Shown: piece after piece, positions 9,601 through 17,112 of the stretch | Numbering within the stretch: the stretch's first letter is position 1 | Layout of the letters: every line of letters begins with the position of its first letter | Assembly: GCF_001552375.1 (NCBI RefSeq) | Contig: NZ_BCRB01000042.1 | Span: 1 to 32,271, forward strand | DNA from: Cellulomonas iranensis NBRC 101100 = JCM 18110 | GTDB taxonomy: Bacteria > Actinomycetota > Actinomycetes > Actinomycetales > Cellulomonadaceae | DNA: 32,271 nt | Direction: 5' to 3' | The notes under the pieces: model-generated | Seen by the model: only the letters and a program-made list of their open reading frames with translations | Told to the model about the DNA's origin: nothing | Databases searched by the model: none | Translations under genes and position numbers: made by a program

Positions 9601-11672
9601 AGACCCCGACGCTCGTGACGCCGGGCGGCATCGCCGGTCTGGACTTCGGCGACCCGGTCGAGGCGGTCAACCGCGTCGCGGCGCAGCTCACGGACGGCGA
9701 CCCCGCCAACGGCGAGGCCGACGTCATCGTCGCGCAGTACCACGAGGGCGCGGGCGCCGGCACGCCCGACGGCGCGACCCTCGAGGAGGAGGTCGCCGCG
9801 GGCGGCGCGTTCGCGGCGATCGTGAGCGAGACGGTCCCCGCGGTCGACGTGGTCTTCACGGGCCACACGCACAAGCAGTACGCGTGGCTCGCGTCGAACG
9901 GCGACGTCGAGCGTCCGGTCGTGCAGACCGGCTCCTACGGCGAGTTCCTCGGCAAGGTCGTGCTCACGTACGACCGCGACGCCGACGAGGTGACGGCCGT
10001 GACCGCGGAGAACGTCGCGCGCACCACGACGGCCGACGCCGACCTCGTCGCGGCCTACCCGCGCGTCGCCGAGGTCAAGACGGTCGTCGACGCGGCGCTC
10101 GCGTACGCGAACGAGGTCGGTGCGCAGCCGGTCGGCTCGGTCACGGCGGACGTCACGACCGCGTTCAGCGGCGGCGCGTACGTCGGCGGCGTGTACCAGG
10201 GCTCGGCCCCGGGCACGACGACGGGCCGTGACGACCGCAGCCGCGAGTCGGCGCTCGGCAACCTCGTGGCGGACGCGCTGCTCGACACGCTGGCCTCGCC
10301 GGAGCGCGGCGGTGCCGACATCGGCGTCGTCAACCCCGGCGGTCTGCGTTCCGAGCTGCTGTACGCGCCCGACGGCACGATCACGTACGCCGAGGCCAAC
10401 GCGGTGCTGCCGTTCGTCAACAACCTCTGGACCACGACCCTCACGGGCGACCAGGTGGTGACGATGCTCGAGCAGCAGTGGCAGACCAACCCGGACGGCA
10501 CGATCCCGAGCCGCCCGTACCTGCAGCTGGGGCTGTCGGACAACGTCGCGTACACGTACGACGCGACGCGGCCGCTGGGCGACCGCATCACGTCGGTCAC
10601 GGTCGACGGCGCGCCGATCGACCCCGCGGGGGAGTACCGCATCGGCACGTTCTCGTTCCTCGCGCAGGGCGGCGACAACTTCCGGGTGTTCTCGCAGGGC
10701 ACGGCCACGGCGGACTCGGGCCTCATCGACCGCGACGCGTGGATCGCGTACCTGCAGGCGCACCCGGGGCTGACGCCGGACTTCGCCGAGCGCGCGGTGT
10801 CGGTGCCCGCGCTCGACGCGCCGTTGGCACCGGGCGACGAGCTGACCTTCACGGTCGGCGGGATCAACCTCACGAGCCTCGGGGCCCCGGAGAACACCGC
10901 GGTCGAGGTGCTGTGGGGCGAGCAGTCGCTCGGGTCGTTCCCGCTCGTGCGGGGCGACGGTCCCGACGCGTCGGCCCAGGTCACGGTCACGGTGCCCGCG
11001 GGCGTCGAGCCCGGTGAGCACGCACTGACGGTCGTGGCCGCACCCAGCGGCACGACGGCGACGGTGCCCGTCACGGTCGAGGTGGGTCTGCCCGCGTCGA
11101 CCACGACGCTCACGGCCTCGCCCGACTCGCACGTGCACGGCACGTGGGGGCAGCGCGTGCGCCTGGTCGCGACGGTCACGGCCGACGCCCCGGTGACGGG
11201 TGCGGTCGAGTTCGTCGTCGGCGACGACGTGCTCGGCACGGCCGCTCTGCGCGACGGCCGCGCGACGTTCACGCTGCCGGCCGGCACGGCGGCCGGGACC
11301 TACGAGGTCGTGGCCCGGTGGGCCGGGACCGACGCGGTCGCGGGCTCGCAGTCGGAGCCGGTGACCGTCACGGTCGAGCAGGCGACCAGCACGACGACGC
11401 TGAACGTCGTGCAGTCGCCGCTGCCCCGGTGGGTGCCGTCGGCGTGGGTCGCGACCGTCGCCCTCGACACGTGGCGCGTGCCGTCCGGCACGGTCGAGCT
11501 GCGCGAGGGCGACCGGGTCGTGGCGCGCGCGAACGTCGTGCTCGGCGTCGCGGTCGGCACGGTGCCGCGCGACCTCGGCAGCGGCACGCACCGCCTCACC
11601 GCGGTGTTCGTCCCGTCCGACCCGACGAACGTCGCGGGCAGCACGAGCCGCACGGTGTCGGTCCGCGGCTGA
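6693..11672 (+). CDS. Secreted multidomain ExeM/NucH-type nuclease fused to 5'-nucleotidase
   Basis: A 1659-residue extracellular enzyme starting at GTG 6693, with GGAGGAG at 6680-6686. It has a Sec signal peptide (about 1-31: RR, hydrophobic core, AGAASAA cleavage region); a lamin-tail-like domain (about 33-175, VNEVYGGGGNSGAPFDRDFVEL); a Pro/Gly linker with GEPGEPGEP (about 212); and an OB-like domain (about 220-350). Next is an exonuclease-endonuclease-phosphatase domain (about 490-822) with SFNVLNYF (N498), LLEIEN (E564), GDFNS (D722, N724) and SDHNP (D814, H815). A metallophosphatase domain follows (about 832-1075: D841 and H843 in NDFHG, GNHEF from 907, GHTH 1057-1060), then the 5'-nucleotidase C-terminal domain (about 1143-1330). 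Ig-like repeats end the protein, with no LPxTG. It likely degrades external DNA/RNA and dephosphorylates the nucleotides to scavenge phosphate and nucleosides. Confidence 0.9.
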   Translation: MHVRRTATGALTALALVLTGGVAAAGAASAAVSTDATLLVNEVYGGGGNSGAPFDRDFVELVNTGDAPVDLAGYSLQYASVTGASWQVTPLSGSVPAGSTFVVGQAFGANTAAPDVPVDLEGTNVAMSGTNGKVALVQGTAALTCSTGCAQVDTVVDLLGWGPTASSFAGTAPAPATTNATSVQRDDAHTHTADNAADFRAATPTPTPAGTGPGEPGEPGEPTTVTIAEVQGTGDASPLAGRTVTTSGVVTAVYATGGYDGYVLQTPGSGGGDTTGRTGSEAVFVYSPSTVGQVSTGQHVRVTGQVAEYFGLTQIAVEGAAALKQLPAADAPTPVQGTWPADAAAREALESMLYLPTGDLTVSNTYTTNQYGEVALAVGTTPLLQPTDVARPGTPEAAAVVADNAARGVVLDDGASTNFLAPGNGALTPPYVSLDNPVRIGAAVQFTDPVVVDYRNNAWKLSPTAPVVAGRPAPATFEDTRTAAPAAVGGDLSVASFNVLNYFTTLGDENPACVPYRDPTGEPVTVREGCDQRGAWDKADLERQQDKIVAAITALDADVVGLLEIENSARVTGTPDAALATLVDALNEAAGAGTWAYVPSSAELPPAAEQDVITNAIIYRPAAATPTGDPRALGDQGGDDQAFGNAREPIGQVFTPAAGGEPLLVVVNHFKSKSSAGPWPGDRDTGDGQGASNESRVRQATALRDWVPTVQGDATAVALVGDFNSYTHEDPLQVLYDAGYVNAAAQLAPGEHSYAFQGLSGSLDHVLLNEAAATRATGADVWGINAEESIALEYSRFNYHGTSFYAPDPYRSSDHNPVKVGFAAGEDNTGPVDLTFLNINDFHGRIDANTVKFAGTVEQQRAAADGPVAFLSAGDNIGASLFASAVQDDQPTIDVLNALDLRASAVGNHEFDKGYDDLVDRVIAGGDNAAFPYLGANVYEKGTTTPALDEYALLDMGGVSVAVIGVVTQETPTLVTPGGIAGLDFGDPVEAVNRVAAQLTDGDPANGEADVIVAQYHEGAGAGTPDGATLEEEVAAGGAFAAIVSETVPAVDVVFTGHTHKQYAWLASNGDVERPVVQTGSYGEFLGKVVLTYDRDADEVTAVTAENVARTTTADADLVAAYPRVAEVKTVVDAALAYANEVGAQPVGSVTADVTTAFSGGAYVGGVYQGSAPGTTTGRDDRSRESALGNLVADALLDTLASPERGGADIGVVNPGGLRSELLYAPDGTITYAEANAVLPFVNNLWTTTLTGDQVVTMLEQQWQTNPDGTIPSRPYLQLGLSDNVAYTYDATRPLGDRITSVTVDGAPIDPAGEYRIGTFSFLAQGGDNFRVFSQGTATADSGLIDRDAWIAYLQAHPGLTPDFAERAVSVPALDAPLAPGDELTFTVGGINLTSLGAPENTAVEVLWGEQSLGSFPLVRGDGPDASAQVTVTVPAGVEPGEHALTVVAAPSGTTATVPVTVEVGLPASTTTLTASPDSHVHGTWGQRVRLVATVTADAPVTGAVEFVVGDDVLGTAALRDGRATFTLPAGTAAGTYEVVARWAGTDAVAGSQSEPVTVTVEQATSTTTLNVVQSPLPRWVPSAWVATVALDTWRVPSGTVELREGDRVVARANVVLGVAVGTVPRDLGSGTHRLTAVFVPSDPTNVAGSTSRTVSVRG

Positions 11673-11696
11673 CGCGTCGGCACCGACGCACGGTGG

Positions 11697-11729
11697 GGAG
11701 GGGCTCGCCCGGTGAGGGCGGGCCCCTCC
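11697..11729 (+). terminator. Hairpin terminator after the nuclease gene
   Basis: A 14-bp stem with one U-G wobble (11697-11710 with 11716-11729) around the loop GGTGA, 24 bases after the stop codon. Confidence 0.8.
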
Positions 11730-11805
11730 GTCGTGCGCCGGGCGCGTCCGCGTCCGTCCGGGTGAACCACGCCGCGCACGGGCTCGGGGCGGTGCACCGC
11801 GGTGC

Positions 11806-11811
11806 CAGCAT
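11806..11811 (+). promoter_or_regulatory. Leaderless -10 element for the YcxB-like gene
   Basis: CAGCAT, six bases (GTGCGC), then GTG at 11818. It decides the start in favour of 11818 over the in-frame GTG at 11812. Confidence 0.4.
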
Positions 11812-11817
11812 GTGCGC

Positions 11818-12378
11818 GTGCCCGACGACACCGCCTTGGTGCGGGAGCTGACCATCACGCCCGAGCTCGTGCGTCGCGTCGCGCGCGACGCGACGGTCGA
11901 GCTGCTCACCCGGCCGCGCATGCTGGCCGTCTGGGCGCTCGTCGCGGCGCCCGTGGCCGTCCTCGTCGGCGTGACGACACCCGGACGGCAGGGCGCCTGG
12001 GCAGGGTTCGTCGCTGCGGTCCTGCTGCCGGTGCTCGTCGTCTGGCGCACGCGCCGCTCGGCGCGCCGTGCTTTGGGCGCGACGCTCGTGCCCGGGGCGA
12101 CGGTGCGGGCGCAGATCCGTGACGACGCGCTGGTCACCGAGACGGCCGCGGGGTCCACGTGCGCACCGTGGAGCACCTACGCGGCCGTGCGGGTGCACCG
12201 CTCGGCCCTGCTCCTGCGGTTCGCCCGCGTGCCGTCCGTCGTGGTGCTTCCGCGGGCGCTGCTCACGGACGACGACCTCGCGCTGCTACGGGCACGCGTC
12301 GGTGCGCCGTCGTCCGCCGCGGGCGGGGCGGACGACGGCGCGGCCGGTGCGGTGCCGGGACCTCAGCCCGCGACGTAG
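11818..12378 (+). CDS. Two-helix membrane protein, YcxB-like
   Basis: A 186-residue protein with two hydrophobic segments (about residues 36-53 and 60-77) separated by a short loop. A basic stretch (RTRRSARR) follows, then a soluble domain of about 80 residues containing [20 protein letters not shown] and [17 protein letters not shown]. This layout resembles the YcxB-like family: two N-terminal helices, then a beta-rich domain ending with a proline and a charged helix. Function is unknown. The tail is low-complexity Ala/Gly/Asp. Its last 16 bases overlap the 3' end of the convergent tryptophan synthase gene. The family call is by pattern only. Confidence 0.6.
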   Translation: MPDDTALVRELTITPELVRRVARDATVELLTRPRMLAVWALVAAPVAVLVGVTTPGRQGAWAGFVAAVLLPVLVVWRTRRSARRALGATLVPGATVRAQIRDDALVTETAAGSTCAPWSTYAAVRVHRSALLLRFARVPSVVVLPRALLTDDDLALLRARVGAPSSAAGGADDGAAGAVPGPQPAT

Positions 12379-13679
12379 TCCTGGTACGCCGGCAGGTCCA
12401 GCACGCCGTTGCCCGACAGGCCGATGACGATCGTCTCGTCGGTCGTCGCGGCGCGCGCGTGCGCGAGGGCGCCGGCGACCGCGTGCGTGGACTCCGGCGC
12501 GGGGATGAGCCCCTCGGCGCGCGCGAACTCGACGCCCGCCGCGAACGCCGCGTCCTGCTCGACGGCGATCGCCTCCATGAGGCCCAGCTCGTACGCGTGC
12601 GACACCATCGGCGCCATGCCGTGGTAGCGCAGGCCGCCGGCGTGGATCGCGGGCGGCACGAAGTCCTTGCCGAGCGTGTGCATCTTCAGCAGCGGCGTGA
12701 GGCCCGCGACGTCGCCGAAGTCGTACCGGTACTCGCCCCGCGTCATCGACGGGCAGGCCGCCGGCTCGCACGCGACCACGCGCGTCGTCGTGCCCTCGCG
12801 CAGGTTGCGGCCCAGGAACGGGAACGACAGGCCGCCGAGGTTCGACCCGCCGCCCGCGCACCCGAACACGACGTCGGCGGTCTCGCCGATCTCGTCGAGC
12901 TGGGCCAGCGCCTCGACGCCGATGACGCTCTGGTGCAGCAGCACGTGGTTGAGCACCGACCCGAGCGCGTAGTGCGCCGCAGGGTCCTTCGCGGCCGACT
13001 CGACGGCCTCGCTGATCGCCATGCCGAGCGAGCCCGTGGTCGTCGGGTCGGCGGCGAGCATCGCGCGCCCCGCCTCGGTGAGGTCCGACGGCGACGCGTG
13101 GCACGTCGCGCCGTAGGTCTCCATCTGCATGCGGCGGTACGGCTTGGCGTCGTACGACGCGCGGACCTGCCACACCTCGCAGTCCAGCCCGAGCAGCGCG
13201 CACGCCATGGACAGCGACGCGCCCCACTGGCCGGCACCGGTCTCGGTGGTGAGCCGCGTGATGCCCTCGACCGCGTTGTAGTACGCCTGCGCGACCGCCG
13301 TGTTCGGCTTGTGCGACCCGGCCGGCGAGACCCCCTCGTACTTGTAGTAGATCTTCGCCGGGGTGCCGAGCGCGCGCTCGAGGCGCAGCGCCCGCACGAG
13401 CGGCGACGGCCGCCACAGCGCGTACATCTCGCGCACGGTCTGCGGGATCTCCACCCAGCGCTCGGTCGAGACCTCCTGCGCGATGAGCGCCATCGGGAAC
13501 AGCGGCGCCAGGTCGTCGGGCGTCAGGGGCTCGCGCGTGCCCGGGTGCAGCGCCGGCGGGCACGGCTCGGGCAGGTCCGCCGCGAGGTTGTACCAGTGCG
13601 TCGGCACGCTCGACGGCACCACGGTGCCGACGGGGTCCGTGAGCACGGCGGGTCGGGTCGCGTCGGGGGAGGTCGTCAT
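12363..13679 (-). CDS. trpB: Tryptophan synthase beta chain, TrpB2 type
   Basis: A 437-residue PLP-dependent enzyme that condenses indole with L-serine to make tryptophan. The PLP lysine is K124 in [16 protein letters not shown] and the phosphate loop is [11 protein letters not shown]. The long N-terminus ([20 protein letters not shown]) and the sequence [17 protein letters not shown] mark it as the TrpB2 subgroup rather than TrpB1, which works in complex with TrpA. No trpA or other trp gene is near, consistent with a stand-alone role such as indole salvage. The start at 13679 ([10 protein letters not shown]) is preceded by GAGG; an in-frame GTG at 13730 would add 17 arginine-rich residues and is less likely. 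The gene is divergent from the thiamine operon. Confidence 0.9.
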   Translation of the reverse strand: MTTSPDATRPAVLTDPVGTVVPSSVPTHWYNLAADLPEPCPPALHPGTREPLTPDDLAPLFPMALIAQEVSTERWVEIPQTVREMYALWRPSPLVRALRLERALGTPAKIYYKYEGVSPAGSHKPNTAVAQAYYNAVEGITRLTTETGAGQWGASLSMACALLGLDCEVWQVRASYDAKPYRRMQMETYGATCHASPSDLTEAGRAMLAADPTTTGSLGMAISEAVESAAKDPAAHYALGSVLNHVLLHQSVIGVEALAQLDEIGETADVVFGCAGGGSNLGGLSFPFLGRNLREGTTTRVVACEPAACPSMTRGEYRYDFGDVAGLTPLLKMHTLGKDFVPPAIHAGGLRYHGMAPMVSHAYELGLMEAIAVEQDAAFAAGVEFARAEGLIPAPESTHAVAGALAHARAATTDETIVIGLSGNGVLDLPAYQDYVAG

Positions 13680-13714
13680 GTCGCCTCGCAGGGTCGGGCG
13701 CGCACGCGCGCGGT

Positions 13715-13772
13715 GGCGGACGCGGGTCACGTCCGCCGCCCCCGGGCGTCGGCGACCCGCACCGCGAGGGTA
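13715..13772 (-). promoter_or_regulatory. Candidate trpB promoter and leader inverted repeat
   Basis: On the minus strand, TACCCT (13772 to 13767) could be a -10, giving a start near 13760 and a leader of about 80 bases. That leader holds a perfect 7-bp inverted repeat, GGCGGAC (13715-13721) with GTCCGCC (13731-13737), loop 9. No tryptophan-rich leader peptide is seen. Both the -10 and the role of the stem are tentative. Confidence 0.3.
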
Positions 13773-13869
13773 GCGGCGCGCGCCCGCGCCCGGCGGGCAC
13801 GTCCACGACCAGGGGCGACGTGCGCCCCGGCCCGCGGCGCGGACGCTCCTGGGAGGGCGTGCGCGGTGT

Positions 13870-13878
13870 TGCTACGGT
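13870..13878 (+). promoter_or_regulatory. Extended -10 promoter of the thiamine operon
   Basis: TGC-TACGGT (TGN at 13870-13872, -10 at 13873-13878). The predicted start, about 13885, coincides with the first base of riboswitch stem P1. No good -35 is visible, as expected for an extended -10. Confidence 0.55.
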
Positions 13879-13884
13879 GGTCCG

Positions 13885-13966
13885 CGACACGGGGTGCCCG
13901 GTACCGAGCCGGGCTGAGATCACACCCGTCGAACCTGATCTCGTTAGCACGAGCGAAGGGATGTCG
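13885..13966 (+). ncRNA. TPP riboswitch (THI element)
   Basis: All helices of the thiamine pyrophosphate aptamer can be drawn. P1 is CGACA (13885-13889) with TGTCG (13962-13966). P2 is GGGGTG (13891-13896) with CACCC (13923-13927). P3 is GCCCGG with CCGGGC (13896-13901, 13909-13914), followed by the invariant CTGAGA (13914-13919). GAACCTGATC is at 13931-13940, P5 is CTCGT/ACGAG (13940-13953), and the 3' GCGAAGGGA is at 13953-13961. AAGGG (13956-13960) is both the Shine-Dalgarno sequence of thiM and the P4 partner of CCT (13934-13936). TPP binding should therefore hide the ribosome binding site and switch off translation. No separate expression platform or terminator is present. Confidence 0.95.
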
Positions 13967-13969
13967 ACC

Positions 13970-14827
13970 ATGACGTCTGCCGTCCTCCCGTCCGCCCCGC
14001 ACCGCACGGGTGCCCCGCCGGACGACCTGGCCGCCGCGGCGGCCGCCGCGCTCGCGGCCGTCCGTGAGCGCACGCCGCTGGTGCAGTGCCTCACCAACGA
14101 GGTGACGACGAACCTCGTCGCCAACGCCCTGCTCGCGCTCGGTGCGTCGCCCGCGATGGCCGCGGTGCCGGGCGAGGCGCAGGAGCTCGCGGGCGTCGCG
14201 GGCGCCGTCCTGGTCAACCTCGGCACGCCCGGCCCCGACCAGCGGGCGTGCGTCGCGCCGACCGTCGCGGCGGCGGCGGGTGCAGGCGTCCCGTGGGTCC
14301 TCGATCCCGTGGCGGTCGGCGTGCTGTCGGTGCGCACGCGCCTGGCCGGCGCGCTGCTGGCCGAGCGGCCCGCGGTCGTGCGCGGCAACGCGAGCGAGGT
14401 CCGCGCGCTCGCGGGCCACGCGTCGGGCGGGCGCGGCGTCGACGCGCTGGACGGCGTCGACGCCGCGGCCGACGCGGCCACGGCCGTCGCCGCGCTGACC
14501 GGCGGCGTGGTCGCGGTGTCCGGGCCGGTCGACCTCGTCACCGACGGCACGAGGACCGTGCGGCTGACCGTCGGCGACCCGCTGCTGACGGCGATCACGG
14601 GGGCCGGCTGCGCGCTCGGCGGGCTCGTCGCGACGTTCGCCGCCGTGACCGACCCGTTCACCGCGGCGGTCGGCGCGTCGACCGCGCTGGGCGTGGCCGC
14701 CGAGCGGGCCGCGCGCGACGCGCACGGCCCCGCGTCGTTCCAGGTCGCGCTCGTCGACGAGCTGTACCGCCTGACGCCCGACACGCTGCGCGCGGGCGTG
14801 CGCGACGCCGCGGCGGTGACGGCGTGA
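13970..14827 (+). CDS. thiM: Hydroxyethylthiazole kinase
   Basis: A 285-residue ribokinase-fold enzyme that phosphorylates 4-methyl-5-(2-hydroxyethyl)thiazole, a salvage entry to thiamine. Motifs: LVQCLTNEVTTNLVANALLALGASPAMA (residues about 37-64), the GNASEVRAL segment, and GAGCALGGL with the catalytic-site cysteine at C214. The ATG at 13970 is used because AAGGG at 13956-13960 sits 9 bases upstream. The in-frame ATG at 13961 touches that ribosome binding site and cannot use it. First gene behind the TPP riboswitch; its TGA overlaps the thiE GTG by 4 bases. Confidence 0.95.
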   Translation: MTSAVLPSAPHRTGAPPDDLAAAAAAALAAVRERTPLVQCLTNEVTTNLVANALLALGASPAMAAVPGEAQELAGVAGAVLVNLGTPGPDQRACVAPTVAAAAGAGVPWVLDPVAVGVLSVRTRLAGALLAERPAVVRGNASEVRALAGHASGGRGVDALDGVDAAADAATAVAALTGGVVAVSGPVDLVTDGTRTVRLTVGDPLLTAITGAGCALGGLVATFAAVTDPFTAAVGASTALGVAAERAARDAHGPASFQVALVDELYRLTPDTLRAGVRDAAAVTA

Positions 14828-15501
14828 GCGCGCCGGCCCTGCCGGGGGGCGTCTACCTCGTGCTCGACGCGGACGTCTGCGCGCGCGCCGGGCACCATCC
14901 CGCGCAGGTGGCCGGTGCGGCCGTGCGCGCCGGGGTGGGGACCGTGCAGGTGCGCGCCAAGCGGGCGAGCGTGCGCGAGCTCGTCGACCTCACGGTCGCC
15001 GTCGCCGACGCGCTGCGCCTCGCGGGGCCTGCGGCGCTCGTGGTGGACGACCGGGTCGACGTCGCGCTCGCGGCGCGTTCCCGGGGAGCGTCGGTCGACG
15101 GCGTGCACGTCGGCCAGCGCGACCTCGAGGTCGACGACGCCCGTGCGCTGCTCGGCGCCGACGCGCTGATCGGGGTCTCGGCCGCGCTGCCCGAGCACGT
15201 GCGCGCCGCACCGGGCGCCGACCACGTGGGCAGCGGCCCGGTGCGCCTCACGCCCACCAAGCCCGAGGCAGGTCCCGCGCTCGGGTTCGACGGCCTGCGG
15301 CGCGCGGTCGACGCCGCCGCCGGGCGGCCGGTCGTCGCGATCGGCGGCCTGACGGCGTCCGACGCGCCCGCGCTGCGCGCCGCGGGCGCGCACGCGATGG
15401 CCGTCGTGAGCGCGGTGTGCGCGGCCGCCGACCCGGGCGCGGCGGCGGCCGCGCTGGTCGCGGCGTGGGAGGGCGCGCTCGTCGCGGGCGGTGCCCGGTG
15501 A
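14824..15501 (+). CDS. thiE: Thiamine-phosphate synthase
   Basis: A 225-residue TIM-barrel enzyme that joins HMP pyrophosphate with thiazole phosphate to give thiamine monophosphate. Family landmarks: QVRAK near residue 42 (pyrophosphate and Mg binding), VDDRVDVALAA, GVHVGQRDL, the loop GSGPVRLTPTKPEAGPALG, AIGGL, and AVVSAV near the C-terminus. It starts at GTG 14824 inside the thiM stop (GTGA overlap) and stops inside the start of thiD/tenA, also GTGA, so the three genes are translationally coupled and all under the riboswitch. Length is normal for ThiE. Confidence 0.93.
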   Translation: MSAPALPGGVYLVLDADVCARAGHHPAQVAGAAVRAGVGTVQVRAKRASVRELVDLTVAVADALRLAGPAALVVDDRVDVALAARSRGASVDGVHVGQRDLEVDDARALLGADALIGVSAALPEHVRAAPGADHVGSGPVRLTPTKPEAGPALGFDGLRRAVDAAAGRPVVAIGGLTASDAPALRAAGAHAMAVVSAVCAAADPGAAAAALVAAWEGALVAGGAR

Positions 15502-17039
15502 CCGGGCCGACGGGTGCCGACACGGACGTGACGACGGGACCGCCTGCGAGCCGCGTGCGGGTGCTGTCCGTCGCGGGCACCGACCCGACCGGCGGTGCCG
15601 GTGTGCAGGCCGACCTCAAGTCGTTCGCGGCGCACGGCGCGTACGGCATGGCGGTCGTCACGGCGCTCGTCGCGCAGAACACGCACGGCGTGCGCGACGT
15701 GCACGTGCCCGACGTCGCGTTCCTGCGCGCGCAGCTCGACGCCGTGGGCGACGACGTGCGCGTCGACGCCGTGAAGATCGGCATGCTCGCGACCCGCGCG
15801 GTCGCGCTCGAGGTGGGTTACTGGCTCGCGCGCACGCGGCCGCCGGTCGTCGTGCTCGACCCCGTGATGGTCGCGACCAGCGGCGACCGCCTGCTCGACG
15901 CGGACGCCGAGGACGCCGTGCGCGACCTCGTGGGCGCCGCGCACCTGGTGACGCCCAACCTGCCCGAGCTCGGCGTCCTGCTGCGCGAGCCGACGGCCCG
16001 CACGTGGTCCGCCGCGCTCGACCAGGCACGCCGGCTGGCCCGCACGCGCGACGTCGTCGTGCTGCTCAAGGGCGGCCACCTGGGCGGCGCCGCGAGCCCC
16101 GACGCGGTCGTCGACGCGACGACCGTCGTCGAGCTCGACGCGCCGCGCGTCGCGACCACCGCGACGCACGGCACGGGCTGCTCGTTGTCGGCGGCCGTGG
16201 CGGCGCTGCGACCCCGACGCCCTGACTGGGTGACCACGGTCAGGGAGGCCAAGCAGTGGCTCACGGGCGCGATCGCCGCGGGCGAGGCGCTGCGCGTCGG
16301 CTCCGGGCGCGGGCCGGTCGACCACCTGCACCACGCGCCGACCCTGGGCGCGCGGCCGTTCGGCGACGAGGCGTGGGACGTCGTCGCCGGGCTGCGCGCG
16401 GCGTGCGACGACCTGCCGTTCGTGCGCGCGCTCGCGGACGGCACGCTGCGGCGCGCGGCGTTCGAGGCGTACGTGCACCAGGACGCGCTCTACCTGGCGG
16501 CGTACTCCCGCGTGCTGGCCCGCGCGAGCGAGCTCGCACCCACGGGGGAGGCGCAGGCGTTCTGGGCGCGCGGTGCGAGCACGTGCCTGGACGTCGAGGC
16601 CGCGCTGCACCGCGACCGGCTCGCCCACGGGCGGTATGCCGGCGTCCCTGCGTCCGCCGTCACGACGGCGTACACCGAGCACCTGCTCGCGGTCGGCGCG
16701 ACCGGCACGTACGCCGAGGTCACGGCCGCCGTGCTGCCCTGCTACCGGCTGTACGCCGACATCGGCGCGCGCATCCTCGCGCGGGCCGGCGACCTGGCCG
16801 ACCACCCGTACGGCGACTGGGTCGCGACGTACGGCGACCCGGCGTTCGCGGCGTCGGCGGCGCAGGCGGGCGCGCTGGCGGACGCCGCGGCGCGCGAGGT
16901 CGGTGCGGCGACGCGCGCGCGCATGCTCGCGGCGTACGTGCGCTCGTGCGAGCACGAGGTGGCGTTCTTCGACCAGGTCGACCTCGTCGCGGACGTGTCG
17001 CCGGGCCGTCGGCGGGAGGCGGTGCCGGCGCGGGTCTGA
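15498..17039 (+). CDS. thiD: Bifunctional HMP/HMP-P kinase - TenA fusion
   Basis: A 513-residue fusion. Residues about 22-270 are ThiD, which phosphorylates hydroxymethylpyrimidine twice: AGTDPTGGAGVQADLKSF, QNTHGV, KIGMLA, VLDPVMVATSGDRLL, LLKGGHLGG, and the anion-hole motif THGTGCSLSAA (C228). Residues about 283-505 are a TenA/thiaminase II domain (FEAYVHQDALYLAAYSRVL, EHLLAVG, HPYGDWVATYGDP) with the expected active-site cysteine at C415 in VLPCYRLY. TenA hydrolyses degraded thiamine to release the pyrimidine, which ThiD then phosphorylates, so the fusion joins consecutive salvage steps. The GTG at 15498 overlaps the thiE stop. Last gene of the operon, followed by a long hairpin. Confidence 0.93.
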   Translation: MTGPTGADTDVTTGPPASRVRVLSVAGTDPTGGAGVQADLKSFAAHGAYGMAVVTALVAQNTHGVRDVHVPDVAFLRAQLDAVGDDVRVDAVKIGMLATRAVALEVGYWLARTRPPVVVLDPVMVATSGDRLLDADAEDAVRDLVGAAHLVTPNLPELGVLLREPTARTWSAALDQARRLARTRDVVVLLKGGHLGGAASPDAVVDATTVVELDAPRVATTATHGTGCSLSAAVAALRPRRPDWVTTVREAKQWLTGAIAAGEALRVGSGRGPVDHLHHAPTLGARPFGDEAWDVVAGLRAACDDLPFVRALADGTLRRAAFEAYVHQDALYLAAYSRVLARASELAPTGEAQAFWARGASTCLDVEAALHRDRLAHGRYAGVPASAVTTAYTEHLLAVGATGTYAEVTAAVLPCYRLYADIGARILARAGDLADHPYGDWVATYGDPAFAASAAQAGALADAAAREVGAATRARMLAAYVRSCEHEVAFFDQVDLVADVSPGRRREAVPARV

Positions 17040-17040
17040 G

Positions 17041-17095
17041 GCCCGCCCGCGGCGGGGACGGGGCCGGCTGCCGGCGCCCCCCGTCGCGGGCGGGC
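17041..17095. terminator. Long hairpin between convergent thiD/tenA and frnE-like genes
   Basis: An 11-bp perfect outer stem (17041-17051 with 17085-17095) encloses ACGGGG/CCCCGT (17058-17063, 17079-17084) and an inner CCGG loop structure. It starts right after the tenA stop and lies 17 bases from the minus-strand gene's stop, so it probably ends transcription from both sides. Confidence 0.75.
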
Positions 17096-17112
17096 GCCGG
17101 CCCGGCGTCGCG

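Noticed and set aside
11640-11672. Sortase anchor at the nuclease C-terminus
   Set aside because: The protein ends SVRG with no LPxTG, hydrophobic segment or basic tail.
6561-12176. Uninterrupted minus-strand frame of 1871 codons opposite the nuclease gene
   Set aside because: It is antisense to a gene with clear domains, its product is Arg/Val/Asp-repetitive, and extreme third-position GC removes stop codons from the opposite frame.
13961-13963. ATG at 13961 as the thiM start
   Set aside because: It directly abuts AAGGG, leaving no spacing for ribosome binding, and lies inside riboswitch P1; 13970 fits.
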